64,000 nt of DNA from Cellulomonas sp. WB94. GTDB lineage: Bacteria; Actinomycetota; Actinomycetes; Actinomycetales; Cellulomonadaceae. The stretch covers positions 2,356,001 to 2,420,000 of the forward strand of contig NZ_QEES01000002.1 in assembly GCF_003115775.1 (NCBI RefSeq), written 5' to 3'. The notes beneath the pieces are model-generated. The model ran no database searches. It worked only from the letters and a program-made list of their open reading frames with translations, and was not told the origin of the DNA. The first letter of the stretch is position 1. Every line of letters begins with the position of its first letter. The position numbers and the translations under genes are program-made. Positions 16,315 to 24,052 of the stretch are shown here, piece by piece.

Positions 16315-17670
16315 TCAGGCGAACAGCGCCTGGCCCACGTACGGCGCGTCGGGTCCGGTACGCGGTGACCCGTCGGCCGTGAGCAGCTCCGCCGGCAGGC
16401 CCGGCGGCACGGCGAACAGCCCGGAGCCGGTGTGCAGGAGGTACTCCATGAGGGCGTCGTCCCGCGAGAGCGTCGTCTGCATCGGGATGTAGTGCGTGCG
16501 CGGGTCGCGGACGTAGGCGATGAAGAACAGCCCTGCGTCGAGACGGCCGAGCGAGTCGTTGCCGTCAGTGAAGTTGTAGCCGCGTCGGAGCATCCGTACG
16601 CCGTTGTTGGTGCTCGGGTGCGCGAGCCGGACGTGCGAGGTCGCGGCGATGAGCGGCGCGTCGCCACGGCCCGTCGCCGCGAGATCGGGCTCGGTGAGCT
16701 CGGTGCCGCCGGACAGCGGGGCGCCCTCGCCCTTCGTGCGGCCGATCAGCGTCTCCTGCTCGCGCAGCGACGTCCGGTCCCAGGTCTCGATGACCATGCG
16801 GATGCGGCGCGCGACGAGGTAGGAGCCGCCGGTCATCCAGGCGGAGTCCGTGCCGGGGTCGCTCGCGTCGGCGGTGGCGTCGGCGGCCGGCACCCAGACG
16901 TGCTCCTCGACCGCCGCGGGCTCCTCGGCCTTGAGGTTGGCGGTGCCGTCCTTGAAGCCGAACAGGTTGCGGGGCGTGGCCTGCGCGGTCGACGTCGAGG
17001 ACGTGCGGCCGTAGCCGAGCTGGGTCCACCGGATCGCCGCGGTCCCGAACGCGGCGCGGGAGAGGTTGCGGATCGCGTGGACCGCCACCTGAGGGTCGTC
17101 GGCGCACGCCTGCACGACGAGGTCCCCGTCGCTGCGTGCGGGGTCCAGCGTGTCCTTCGGGAAGTGCGGCAGCTCGACGAGCCCGCCGGGCAGCCGGTGC
17201 GCGAGGCCGAACCGGTCCACGCCGGGCGTGCCGTCCGGTGCCGGTGTGCCGACGAAGAGCGATCGTCCGAACCCGAACGTGATCGTCAGGCCCGCGGGCG
17301 GCAGGTCGGCCGCCTCACCCGTGTCGTCGGGCGGCGCGTCGTACGGGCCGGACGCCGGGCCGAACGGACCCGCGGGGTGCCCCTGCGTGAGTCGCGCTGC
17401 CATGGCGGTCCAGGTGCGCAGCAGCGCGACGAGCTCGTCGCGCGAGGTGGTCGTGAGGTCGAACGCCGCGATGTACATGCGGTCCTGGGCCGGGGTGACG
17501 ATGCCGGCCTGGTGCGTGCCCGTGAACGGATAGGTCGTCGTGGCGCCCGCGTGCTGCCCTGACGCGGTCTGTCCGGCGCGCTCGCGGCCCGCCGCGAACC
17601 CTCCGGCTGCGGCCACGCCGATCGCCGCGAGCCCGCCCCCGGCGAACCCGATCAGGGCGCGCCGCGACAC
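16315..17670 (-). CDS. efeB: Deferrochelatase/DyP-type peroxidase EfeB
   Basis: Heme peroxidase of the dye-decolorizing family, 451 residues, the periplasm-side partner of EfeUO that can oxidise ferrous iron or release iron from heme. The start (GTG 17670) gives a twin-arginine signal SRRALIGFAGGG followed by an Ala-rich hydrophobic stretch, so export by Tat is expected. The family motif GFKDGTANL (GxxDG) is near the middle; the proximal heme His is likely that in TSHVRLAHP, followed by GVRMLRRGYNF. No ATG or GTG exists between efeO and 17670, which fixes the start; GAGAGG six bases upstream is the probable ribosome-binding site. Confidence 0.92.
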   Translation of the reverse strand: MSRRALIGFAGGGLAAIGVAAAGGFAAGRERAGQTASGQHAGATTTYPFTGTHQAGIVTPAQDRMYIAAFDLTTTSRDELVALLRTWTAMAARLTQGHPAGPFGPASGPYDAPPDDTGEAADLPPAGLTITFGFGRSLFVGTPAPDGTPGVDRFGLAHRLPGGLVELPHFPKDTLDPARSDGDLVVQACADDPQVAVHAIRNLSRAAFGTAAIRWTQLGYGRTSSTSTAQATPRNLFGFKDGTANLKAEEPAAVEEHVWVPAADATADASDPGTDSAWMTGGSYLVARRIRMVIETWDRTSLREQETLIGRTKGEGAPLSGGTELTEPDLAATGRGDAPLIAATSHVRLAHPSTNNGVRMLRRGYNFTDGNDSLGRLDAGLFFIAYVRDPRTHYIPMQTTLSRDDALMEYLLHTGSGLFAVPPGLPAELLTADGSPRTGPDAPYVGQALFA

Positions 17671-17673
17671 GCT

Positions 17674-17718
17674 GTGCCTCTCGACGGCTGGCCCCTCGAC
17701 GGCGTGCCCCTCGACCGG
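17674..17718 (-). repeat. Three 15-bp tandem repeats in the efeO-efeB gap
   Basis: Three imperfect 15-base units at 17674-17688, 17689-17703 and 17704-17718 (core CCCCTCGACGGC on the plus strand) abut the efeB start. In the efeB frame they would read VEGHAVEGPAVERH, but no start codon lies upstream, so they are probably untranslated. Confidence 0.75.
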
Positions 17719-17768
17719 ATGGCGCTCGTCGGCGTCGACGGCGGTCCGCTCCTCGCGCGGCTGCCCGG

Positions 17769-18968
17769 TCAGGACGCGCTCGTCACGGTGGCGGTCAGGC
17801 GCGAGAGCGGCTCGCTCACGGCGTCGACCGCGGCGGCGATCTGCTTGACCTGGTCGGTGCTCAGCGCGTCGTACGACGTGAACCCGGTCTCGGCCGACCC
17901 CTGCGCGGACACGAGCGCGGCGAGGTCGGTGAAGCGCGCGTCGAGGGTCTTGACGAGCTCGGGGTCGGCGGCGTCGGCGACGTCGCGCAGCACCTCGAAC
18001 GCGACGCGGGCACCGTCGAGGTTGGCCTGGACGTCCCACAGGTCGGTGTGCGACCAGATCTCCTCCTCGCCGGTGATCTTGCCCGTGGCGACCTCGTCGA
18101 GCAGGGCCTTCGCGCCGTTGGCGATCTGGAACGCCTCGAAGGTGAAGCCGGGCGCGTTGACGGCGTCGACGACGGCCTGGGTGTTCGCGACGAGGCCCGC
18201 GGCCGCCGCCTCCCGCTGGGTCTGCGTGAGCGGGGTGTACGCCACGCCGCCGTTCGCGTCGGCAGCCGGGGCCCACAGGTCCTTCTCGATGAGGTGCCAG
18301 CCGGTCCACGCCTGGCCCGCCTCGAGGTCGGCCTCGCGCAGGTCGAGGAACGGGTCGAGGTCGCCGAACGACTCGGCGACGGGCTCGATGCGCTCCCAGT
18401 GCAGGCGGGTCGCGGCGTAGAGGTCGCGTGCCGTGGCGTCGTCCCCGGCCACGTAGGCGGCGGCGAACTCCTGGGTTCCGGAGATCAGGGTGCCCACCTG
18501 GTCCTTGACGTAGGAGACGTAGGACTCCTCGGCCTCGGCGAGCTGGGTGGCCGTGTCGCCCGTCGGCCCGACCGTCGTGCCGGAGTCCGTCACGGTGAAG
18601 TCCGACCTGATGCCCTCGCCGACCATGCCGGGCTTGCACTGCGTCACGTAGGTGCCGGGCCGGGCCTGCACGACGAGGTCCCGGGTCAGGCCGGGACCGA
18701 GGTTCTCGACCTCCGCGACGACCCGCAGACCGTCCGCCGCGAGCACGTAGAACTCGGTCACGTCGGTGCCCGAGTTCGTCACCGAGAACGTCAGGGTGCC
18801 GGACGGTGCCGTGGCGGCCGAGAGCGTGCACGCGGTCGCCGACGAGTCGACCGTCACCGCGCCCGACCCGGCCGCGGACGTACTCGCAGGCGTGTTCGCG
18901 ACGCAGCCCGCCGCGAACGGCAGGACGAGCGCGGCGCAGGCTGCTGCGGACAGGGCGGAGCGGGGCAT
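17769..18968 (-). CDS. efeO: Iron uptake lipoprotein EfeO
   Basis: Extracytoplasmic iron-binding component of the EfeUOB ferrous iron system, 399 residues. The signal peptide ends in the lipobox PFAAGC, so the protein is probably lipid-anchored. Residues 40-130 form a cupredoxin-like domain (VTNSGTDVTEFYVLAADG, GTYVTQCKPGM). The rest is the imelysin/M75 domain with TRLHWERIEPVAESF and GWHLIEKDLW, the latter carrying the GxHxxE metal motif. The start ATG 18968 has GGAGGA six bases upstream. It lies between efeU and efeB in the order U-O-B. Confidence 0.95.
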   Translation of the reverse strand: MPRSALSAAACAALVLPFAAGCVANTPASTSAAGSGAVTVDSSATACTLSAATAPSGTLTFSVTNSGTDVTEFYVLAADGLRVVAEVENLGPGLTRDLVVQARPGTYVTQCKPGMVGEGIRSDFTVTDSGTTVGPTGDTATQLAEAEESYVSYVKDQVGTLISGTQEFAAAYVAGDDATARDLYAATRLHWERIEPVAESFGDLDPFLDLREADLEAGQAWTGWHLIEKDLWAPAADANGGVAYTPLTQTQREAAAAGLVANTQAVVDAVNAPGFTFEAFQIANGAKALLDEVATGKITGEEEIWSHTDLWDVQANLDGARVAFEVLRDVADAADPELVKTLDARFTDLAALVSAQGSAETGFTSYDALSTDQVKQIAAAVDAVSEPLSRLTATVTSAS

Positions 18969-19011
18969 GGGTGTCCTCCGGGACGGCAGGGCTGGCGGTG
19001 CGGGGGGGAGG

Positions 19012-19863
19012 TCAGGCGGGGACGCCGGCCGGTACAGCGGCGGGGCGGGATGCGCGGGTCGGTGTGCCCCAGGTCGTGCGGATGAAGACGGTCGCGGTCG
19101 GGACGAGGTAGGCGACCCACGCCGCGAGCTGGATCCACGTGGTCGCGGGGGAGAAGTTGAAGACGCCCTTGAGGAGCGTGCCGTACCAGCTCGTCGGGGG
19201 GATCGACGTCGAGACGTCGAACGCGAGCGCGTGCAGCCCGGGCAGGATGCCGGCCTCCTGCAGGTCGTGCACCCCGTAGGAGAGCACCCCGGCGGCGACG
19301 ACGACGAGGAACAGCCCGGTCCACGCGAAGAAGACCCGCAGGTCCAGGCGCACGGCCCCGCGGTACACGAGCCAGCCGAGCGCGATCGCTGCGGCGAGCC
19401 CGAGTGCTGCACCGAGCAGCGGCGACGTCGACGTGCCGGTCGCCTTGGCGCCGGCCCACAGGAAGAGCGCGGTCTCGAGGCCCTCGCGCCCGACGGCCAA
19501 CAGCGCCATCACGACGACGGCCCGCTTGCCGGCGGCGATGGCGGCGTCGAGGCCGTGCTGCAGGTTGGACTTGAGGAAGCGCGCGGTGCGCGCCATCCAG
19601 AAGATCATCCAGGTGACGAGGCCGACCGCGGCGATGGACAGCCACCCGCCGATGGCCTCCTGCGCCTCGAACGACAGGCCCTGCGGCCCGAACGTGAGGA
19701 CCGCGCCGAAGGCGAGCGAGACGGTCACGGCGACGGCGACACCGGCCCGCACCGCGGGGAGCAGGTCGCGCCGGCCGGTCTTGACGACGTAGGCGACGAG
19801 GATGCCGACGACGAGCGCGGCCTCGAGGCCTTCGCGCAGGCCGATGAGGAAGTTGGCGAGCAT
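19012..19863 (-). CDS. efeU: Ferrous iron permease EfeU (Ftr1 family)
   Basis: Integral membrane iron permease, 283 residues with about seven transmembrane helices. Both family REGLE motifs are present: GLREGLEAAL at residues 8-17 in the first helix and VGREGLETAL in the fourth. These Glu/Arg residues are thought to carry iron through the membrane. It is the first gene of the efeUOB run; the space upstream holds a candidate iron-repressor site, so iron-dependent repression is expected. The ATG at 19863 has a weak GGAAAG site. Confidence 0.95.
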   Translation of the reverse strand: MLANFLIGLREGLEAALVVGILVAYVVKTGRRDLLPAVRAGVAVAVTVSLAFGAVLTFGPQGLSFEAQEAIGGWLSIAAVGLVTWMIFWMARTARFLKSNLQHGLDAAIAAGKRAVVVMALLAVGREGLETALFLWAGAKATGTSTSPLLGAALGLAAAIALGWLVYRGAVRLDLRVFFAWTGLFLVVVAAGVLSYGVHDLQEAGILPGLHALAFDVSTSIPPTSWYGTLLKGVFNFSPATTWIQLAAWVAYLVPTATVFIRTTWGTPTRASRPAAVPAGVPA

Positions 19864-19897
19864 GGCAGCTTTCCGCAGGGGTCTCAGGAGTCACGAG

Positions 19898-19931
19898 TGA
19901 GGCTTGGCTAAGTGAGGAGTGCCTTACCTTA
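19898..19931 (-). promoter_or_regulatory. Candidate IdeR/DtxR iron boxes upstream of efeU
   Basis: On the minus strand 19931-19913 reads TAAGGTAAGGCACTCCTCA and matches 13 of 19 positions of the IdeR/DtxR consensus TTAGGTTAGGCTAACCTAA. An overlapping plus-strand window at 19898-19916 matches 12 of 19. Tandem boxes at this distance (35-70 bases) from efeU fit iron repression. The match is imperfect and was counted by eye. Confidence 0.55.
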
Positions 19932-20014
19932 CGTCGACTGTACGGCATGGCTGCCGAGCCGGGCGAGGCCGTCCGCGATGCGCGCGCTGTGAGGGTCGTC
20001 ACAACCTCGGTGGC

Positions 20015-20527
20015 TCACGCGACGGGCGCTGAGCCCTCCACCTGAGCGCGCAGCCCGGGCCACGCGGCGGCGAACGCCGTCAGCAGAGGGCGGTCGGCCA
20101 CGGCGTGGGTCGCGACCCACGCGATCTCGAGGCTCTCGGCATCGGTCGGGCGAGGCTCGAGCGGGCCGACGGCCTCGGCGCGGACGGTCGTGTAGCTCCA
20201 GCTCCCGTGGTCGAGCACCTGGGAGCCGAGCACGCGGACCGACCCCGGATCGATGCCCGCCTCCTCGCCGGCCTCCCGCAGCGCAGCCTCGACCGCGGAC
20301 TCGCCCGGTGCCCGGGCTCCGCCAGGGATGCCCCACGTGCCGCCCTGGTCGCTCCACAGGGCCCGGTGCTGCAGCACGACGTCCCACCCGGACCCCTCGG
20401 GCGAGCGCCGCGCCAGGAGGAGGCCCGCCGCTCCGTGCAGACCCCAGTGCCGGCGACCGCACGCGCACTCCACCCAGCCGTCGCCAGGTGACGGGTGCCG
20501 GGGGGCACCCTGCGGCGCTGACGCCAT
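20015..20527 (-). CDS. NUDIX hydrolase
   Basis: A 170-residue NUDIX protein that should hydrolyse a nucleoside-diphosphate derivative; the substrate cannot be told. The Nudix box GGARAPGESAVEAALREAGE followed by EAGI fits GX5EX7REUXEEXGU. An N-terminal CACGRRHWG stretch (residues 22-30) has two cysteines and a histidine, as in several actinobacterial NUDIX proteins encoded next to carboxylases. Its ATG lies two bases after the stop of the acyl-CoA carboxylase alpha gene, so the two are co-transcribed. Confidence 0.9.
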   Translation of the reverse strand: MASAPQGAPRHPSPGDGWVECACGRRHWGLHGAAGLLLARRSPEGSGWDVVLQHRALWSDQGGTWGIPGGARAPGESAVEAALREAGEEAGIDPGSVRVLGSQVLDHGSWSYTTVRAEAVGPLEPRPTDAESLEIAWVATHAVADRPLLTAFAAAWPGLRAQVEGSAPVA

Positions 20528-20529
20528 GC

Positions 20530-22344
20530 TCAGACGACGATGTCGCAGATCGTGGTCCCGGCGCCCACGCTCGAGCCCACCGCGGCCACGAGCCCCGTGA
20601 CGCGACCCGCGCGGTGGGCGAGCAGCGGCTGCTCCATCTTCATGGCCTCGAGGACGACGATGAGGTCACCCTCGGCCACCTCCGCGCCGTCGACGACCGC
20701 CACCTTCACGATCGTGCCCTGCATCGGCGACGAGAGCGTGGCGCCGTTCGTGCTCGCGACCGATCTCACGGGTTGGCGGCGCACGGGGCGACGAGCCTGG
20801 TTGCCGGGACGTCCGCGGCCGAAGCCGAGAGCGGCCGGCAGGACGACCTCGAGCCGCTTCCCGCCGACCTCGACGATGACCCGCTCGAGCGCGATCGGTT
20901 CGTCCTCGTCCTCGTCGGTGGCGTCCCCCGCCCCGCTGGAACCCGCGGTGGTCTCGTGGGTCGGAGCGACGAGCGACGCGAGCCGGTCCCCGAACTCCGT
21001 CTCGATCCACAGCGTGTGCACACGGAACGGCTCTGCGGGGTCGGCCGGCACGAAGTCGGCCTCCTCGAGCACCGCGCGGTGGAACGGCATGACGGTCGGG
21101 ATCCCCTCGACCTCGAGCTCGGAGAGCGCGCGCCGGGCCCGCTCGACCGCCTGCGCGCGCGTGGATCCCGTGACGATGACCTTCGCGATCATCGAGTCGA
21201 ACAGCCCCGAGACCGTGTCGCCCTCGACGACACCCGAGTCGACCCGCACGCCGGGCCCGGCGGGGAACCGCAGGCGCGTGATGCGTCCGGGCGCCGGCAG
21301 GAACCCCGCGGCGGGGTCCTCGCCGTTGATGCGGAACTCGAACGAGTGCCCACGGGTCGCGACGTGGTCGTAGCCGAGCGGCTCGCCCGCCGCGATCCGC
21401 AGCTGCTCGCGCACGAGGTCGATCCCGCTGACCTCCTCGGTCACGGGGTGCTCGACCTGCAGCCGCGTGTTGACCTCGAGGAACGAGATGGTCCCGTCGG
21501 CCCCGACGAGGAACTCGCACGTGCCCGCCCCGACGTACCCGGCCTCACGCAGGATCGCGACGGACGAGCTCACGAGCTCGGCGTTCTGCGCGTCCGTGAG
21601 GAACGGCGCGGGCGCCTCCTCGACGAGCTTCTGGTGCCGGCGCTGGAGCGAGCAGTCGCGCGTCGAGACCACGACGACCGTGCCGTGGGCGTCCGCGAGG
21701 CACTGCGTCTCGACGTGCCGTGGCCGGTCGAGGAACCGCTCGACGAAGCACTCGCCGCGACCGAACGCCGCGGTGGCCTCGCGGACCGCCGACTCGAACT
21801 GCTCGTCGATCTCGTCGAACGTGCGCGCGACCTTCAGCCCGCGCCCGCCGCCGCCGAAGGCCGCCTTGATCGCGACCGGGAGGCCGTGCTCGGCCGCGAA
21901 GGCATGGATCTCGGCGGTGCCCGTCACCGGGTCGGGCGTGCCGGCGACGAGCGGTGCGCCCGCGCGGGCGGCGATGTGCCGGGCGCTGACCTTGTCGCCG
22001 AGCGCCTCGATCGCCGCCGGGGGCGGTCCGATCCACACGAGGCCCGCCTCGATGACGGCCCGCGCGAAGTCCGCGTTCTCGGCGAGGAAGCCGTAGCCCG
22101 GGTGGACGGCGTCGGCTCCGGAGCGGCGCGCGACGTCGAGCAGCTTGGCGATGTCGAGGTACGTCTCCTGAGCCCGCGCACCGGACAGCGCGAACGCCTC
22201 GTCCGCCACGCGCACGTGCAGCGCCTCGCGGTCGGTGTCGGCATAGACCGCGACGGAGCCGATCCGGGCGTCGCGGCAGGCACGGGCGATGCGGACAGCG
22301 ATCTCGCCGCGGTTCGCGATGAGGACCTTGGAGATGGCGGGCAC
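20530..22344 (-). CDS. Acyl-CoA carboxylase alpha subunit (biotin carboxylase plus BCCP)
   Basis: A 604-residue AccA3-type subunit that carboxylates its own biotin with ATP and bicarbonate. The N-terminus [16 protein letters not shown] opens the biotin carboxylase domain; [13 protein letters not shown] is the ATP-grasp glycine loop and [17 protein letters not shown] the catalytic stretch. The last 80 residues are the carrier domain with the biotin lysine in [10 protein letters not shown]. The GTG start is five bases after a -10-like TACGGT. The beta and epsilon subunits are encoded at 31-33.5 kb, and birA, which attaches biotin, at 33.6 kb. The maf gene lies directly upstream on the same strand. 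Confidence 0.95.
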   Translation of the reverse strand: MPAISKVLIANRGEIAVRIARACRDARIGSVAVYADTDREALHVRVADEAFALSGARAQETYLDIAKLLDVARRSGADAVHPGYGFLAENADFARAVIEAGLVWIGPPPAAIEALGDKVSARHIAARAGAPLVAGTPDPVTGTAEIHAFAAEHGLPVAIKAAFGGGGRGLKVARTFDEIDEQFESAVREATAAFGRGECFVERFLDRPRHVETQCLADAHGTVVVVSTRDCSLQRRHQKLVEEAPAPFLTDAQNAELVSSSVAILREAGYVGAGTCEFLVGADGTISFLEVNTRLQVEHPVTEEVSGIDLVREQLRIAAGEPLGYDHVATRGHSFEFRINGEDPAAGFLPAPGRITRLRFPAGPGVRVDSGVVEGDTVSGLFDSMIAKVIVTGSTRAQAVERARRALSELEVEGIPTVMPFHRAVLEEADFVPADPAEPFRVHTLWIETEFGDRLASLVAPTHETTAGSSGAGDATDEDEDEPIALERVIVEVGGKRLEVVLPAALGFGRGRPGNQARRPVRRQPVRSVASTNGATLSSPMQGTIVKVAVVDGAEVAEGDLIVVLEAMKMEQPLLAHRAGRVTGLVAAVGSSVGAGTTICDIVV

Positions 22345-22349
22345 GGCTC

Positions 22350-22355
22350 ACCGTA
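22350..22355 (-). promoter_or_regulatory. -10-like TACGGT, leaderless promoter for the carboxylase alpha gene
   Basis: On the minus strand TACGGT is followed by five bases and the GTG at 22344. No Shine-Dalgarno is present. Confidence 0.5.
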
Positions 22356-22532
22356 ACGCGGGCGGCCCGGACATCTCACCCGCACCGCGGTCGCGCCGCG
22401 AAGATTGGTGGACCGCCTATGCGTGGACGCGTCGCCTTTGGAGGTATCCGACGACGACGCGCCGCCACCGTTGGTCCGGGCGCGCTCGGTTTGTGCGGAG
22501 GTGACAACTGGCGCCCAGCGGGCCGGCAGTCG

Positions 22533-23204
22533 TCAGTGTCGCCAGAGGTCCGGAACCAGGACGCCGACCTCGCCGAGCAGCTCGCGCAGCAGCGGCAGGC
22601 TCACCCCGACGACACCGTGGTGGTCTCCCTCGATCGCCGTGACGAACGCTCCGCCGAGGCCGTCGATCGTGAAGGCGCCCGCGACCACGAGCGGCTCGCC
22701 CGTCGCGACGTACGCGTCGATCTCGGCGTCCGACAGGTCCGCGAAGTGCACCACCGTGGACGAGGTCGCGCCGAGGGTCCCCGCCGTCCCCTGGCCGCCG
22801 TCGCTCACCGGCAGGCGGTCGTCGATGATCCAGTGCCCCGTGTGGAGCACGCCGCTGCGGCCTCGCATCGCCCGCCACCGCGCGGTCGCGTCGGCGGCAT
22901 CGAGAGGCTTGCCCACGATCTCGCCGTGGATCTCGAGCATCGAGTCGCAGCCGAGGAAGATCAGGTCGTCGGCGTCGGCGAGGTCGGGCGCGAGGTCGGC
23001 GATCGAGTGCGCGACGTCCTCGACCTTGGCCTGCGCGAGCAGCAGCACCGCGTCGGCGGGCTCGATCGCGCCGAACCGCTCACGCGCGGCCGCGAGCGCT
23101 GCGTCCTCGTCGACGCGCGAGACCGCGACGATCGCGTCGATGCCGGCGGACTGCAGGGTCGCGAGGCGGGCGGGGGAGGCGGAGGCGAGGACGATTCGGG
23201 TCAC
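22533..23204 (-). CDS. maf: Maf-family nucleotide pyrophosphatase
   Basis: Hydrolyses non-canonical or excess nucleoside triphosphates, often linked to septum control and housecleaning; 223 residues. The N-terminal signature VLASASPARLATLQSAG and the FLGCDSMLEIHGEIVGKP motif (catalytic Asp) are intact, as is FTIDGLGGAFVTAIEGDHH near the C-terminus. GTG 23204 was chosen because it starts the family signature and sits eight bases after a -10-like TAGGCT. It precedes the carboxylase alpha gene with a 188-base gap in which I see nothing clear apart from that gene's own -10. Confidence 0.94.
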   Translation of the reverse strand: MTRIVLASASPARLATLQSAGIDAIVAVSRVDEDAALAAARERFGAIEPADAVLLLAQAKVEDVAHSIADLAPDLADADDLIFLGCDSMLEIHGEIVGKPLDAADATARWRAMRGRSGVLHTGHWIIDDRLPVSDGGQGTAGTLGATSSTVVHFADLSDAEIDAYVATGEPLVVAGAFTIDGLGGAFVTAIEGDHHGVVGVSLPLLRELLGEVGVLVPDLWRH

Positions 23205-23212
23205 GGCGAGCG

Positions 23213-23218
23213 AGCCTA
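23213..23218 (-). promoter_or_regulatory. -10-like TAGGCT, leaderless promoter for maf
   Basis: On the minus strand TAGGCT is followed by eight bases and the GTG at 23204, with no Shine-Dalgarno. Confidence 0.45.
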
Positions 23219-23349
23219 CCGAGGCCGGGGACGTTGGGCCCTCGACCCGCGGCCTGGTTCTGGGCGATGATGCGGTGGCACGTGCGTCCGCGCCGCCGCC
23301 CCGGCCGACCCGAGCCGGCACCAGCACCCGACCTGAGGACCGAACAGCG

Positions 23350-24006
23350 ATGATCGACGTGAGCGACGTGAGCGACCCGGAGGCACTGCCGGAGTCGAGA
23401 AGCCGGTTCCACGAGCTCCGCCAGTCCCGGCGCTGGATCTTCGGCACGATGCTCTTCTCGGCGCTCGTCAGCCTGACGGCCTCGTTCGTGCTGTCGGTCG
23501 ATGCGATCGCCCTGGCCAGGGACCCCGCCGCGACGCTGGCGTGCAACATCAACTCGGTCATCAGCTGCGGCACCGTCGGGCTCTCGTGGCAGGCGAGCCT
23601 GCTCGGCTTCCCCAATGCGTTCCTCGGGCTGATCGCAGAGCCGGTCGTGATCACGATCGCGGTCGCGAGCCTCGGCGGCGCACGGTTCCCCCGCTGGTTC
23701 ATGATGTCCGCGCAGGTCGTCTACACGATCGGCGTGCTGTTCGCGTACTGGCTCTTCCAGCAGTCGATGATGGTCATCCACGCGCTGTGCCCCTGGTGCC
23801 TGCTCGTGACGCTCTCGACGACCCTCGTGTTCTCGACGCTCACGCACTTCAACATCCGCGAGGGCAACCTGTGGATGCCCAAGCGGATCGAGCGGTCCGT
23901 CCGGGAGTTCGTCGATGCCGACAACGACCTGTTCGTCGTTGCCGCGGTGCTCATCGTGCTCGTCGCGCTGATCCTGCTGAAGTACGGCGCGGCCGTCTTC
24001 GGCTGA
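23350..24006 (+). CDS. Vitamin K epoxide reductase (VKOR) family protein
   Basis: A 218-residue membrane protein of the bacterial VKOR family, which reoxidises secreted thiol-disulfide enzymes and passes electrons to menaquinone. The loop cysteine pair is in CNINSVISCG and the active-site pair in ALCPWC, both within the expected four- to five-helix bundle; a conserved Ser/Trp stretch (GLSWQASLLGFPNAFLG) lies between. No fused thioredoxin domain is present, so a separate DsbA-like partner must exist elsewhere. The ATG at 23350 has GAGGA about 11 bases upstream. It is divergent from maf and converges with the DUF885 gene. Confidence 0.93.
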   Translation: MIDVSDVSDPEALPESRSRFHELRQSRRWIFGTMLFSALVSLTASFVLSVDAIALARDPAATLACNINSVISCGTVGLSWQASLLGFPNAFLGLIAEPVVITIAVASLGGARFPRWFMMSAQVVYTIGVLFAYWLFQQSMMVIHALCPWCLLVTLSTTLVFSTLTHFNIREGNLWMPKRIERSVREFVDADNDLFVVAAVLIVLVALILLKYGAAVFG

Positions 24007-24011
24007 CCGTC

Positions 24012-24040
24012 TCGGCCGGGCCAGCTGCTGGCCCGGCCGA
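24012..24040. terminator. Bidirectional terminator-like hairpin
   Basis: Perfect 13-bp arms at 24012-24024 and 24028-24040 with a CTG loop lie between the convergent VKOR and DUF885 genes. No U-tract; it could serve both strands. Confidence 0.75.
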
Positions 24041-24052
24041 TCGCCGGGTTGG

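Noticed and set aside
22489-22510. TTGT...ACAA imperfect palindrome upstream of the carboxylase alpha gene
   Set aside because: Considered as a Rex- or LysR-type operator, but the arms are only four bases and the spacing is wrong.
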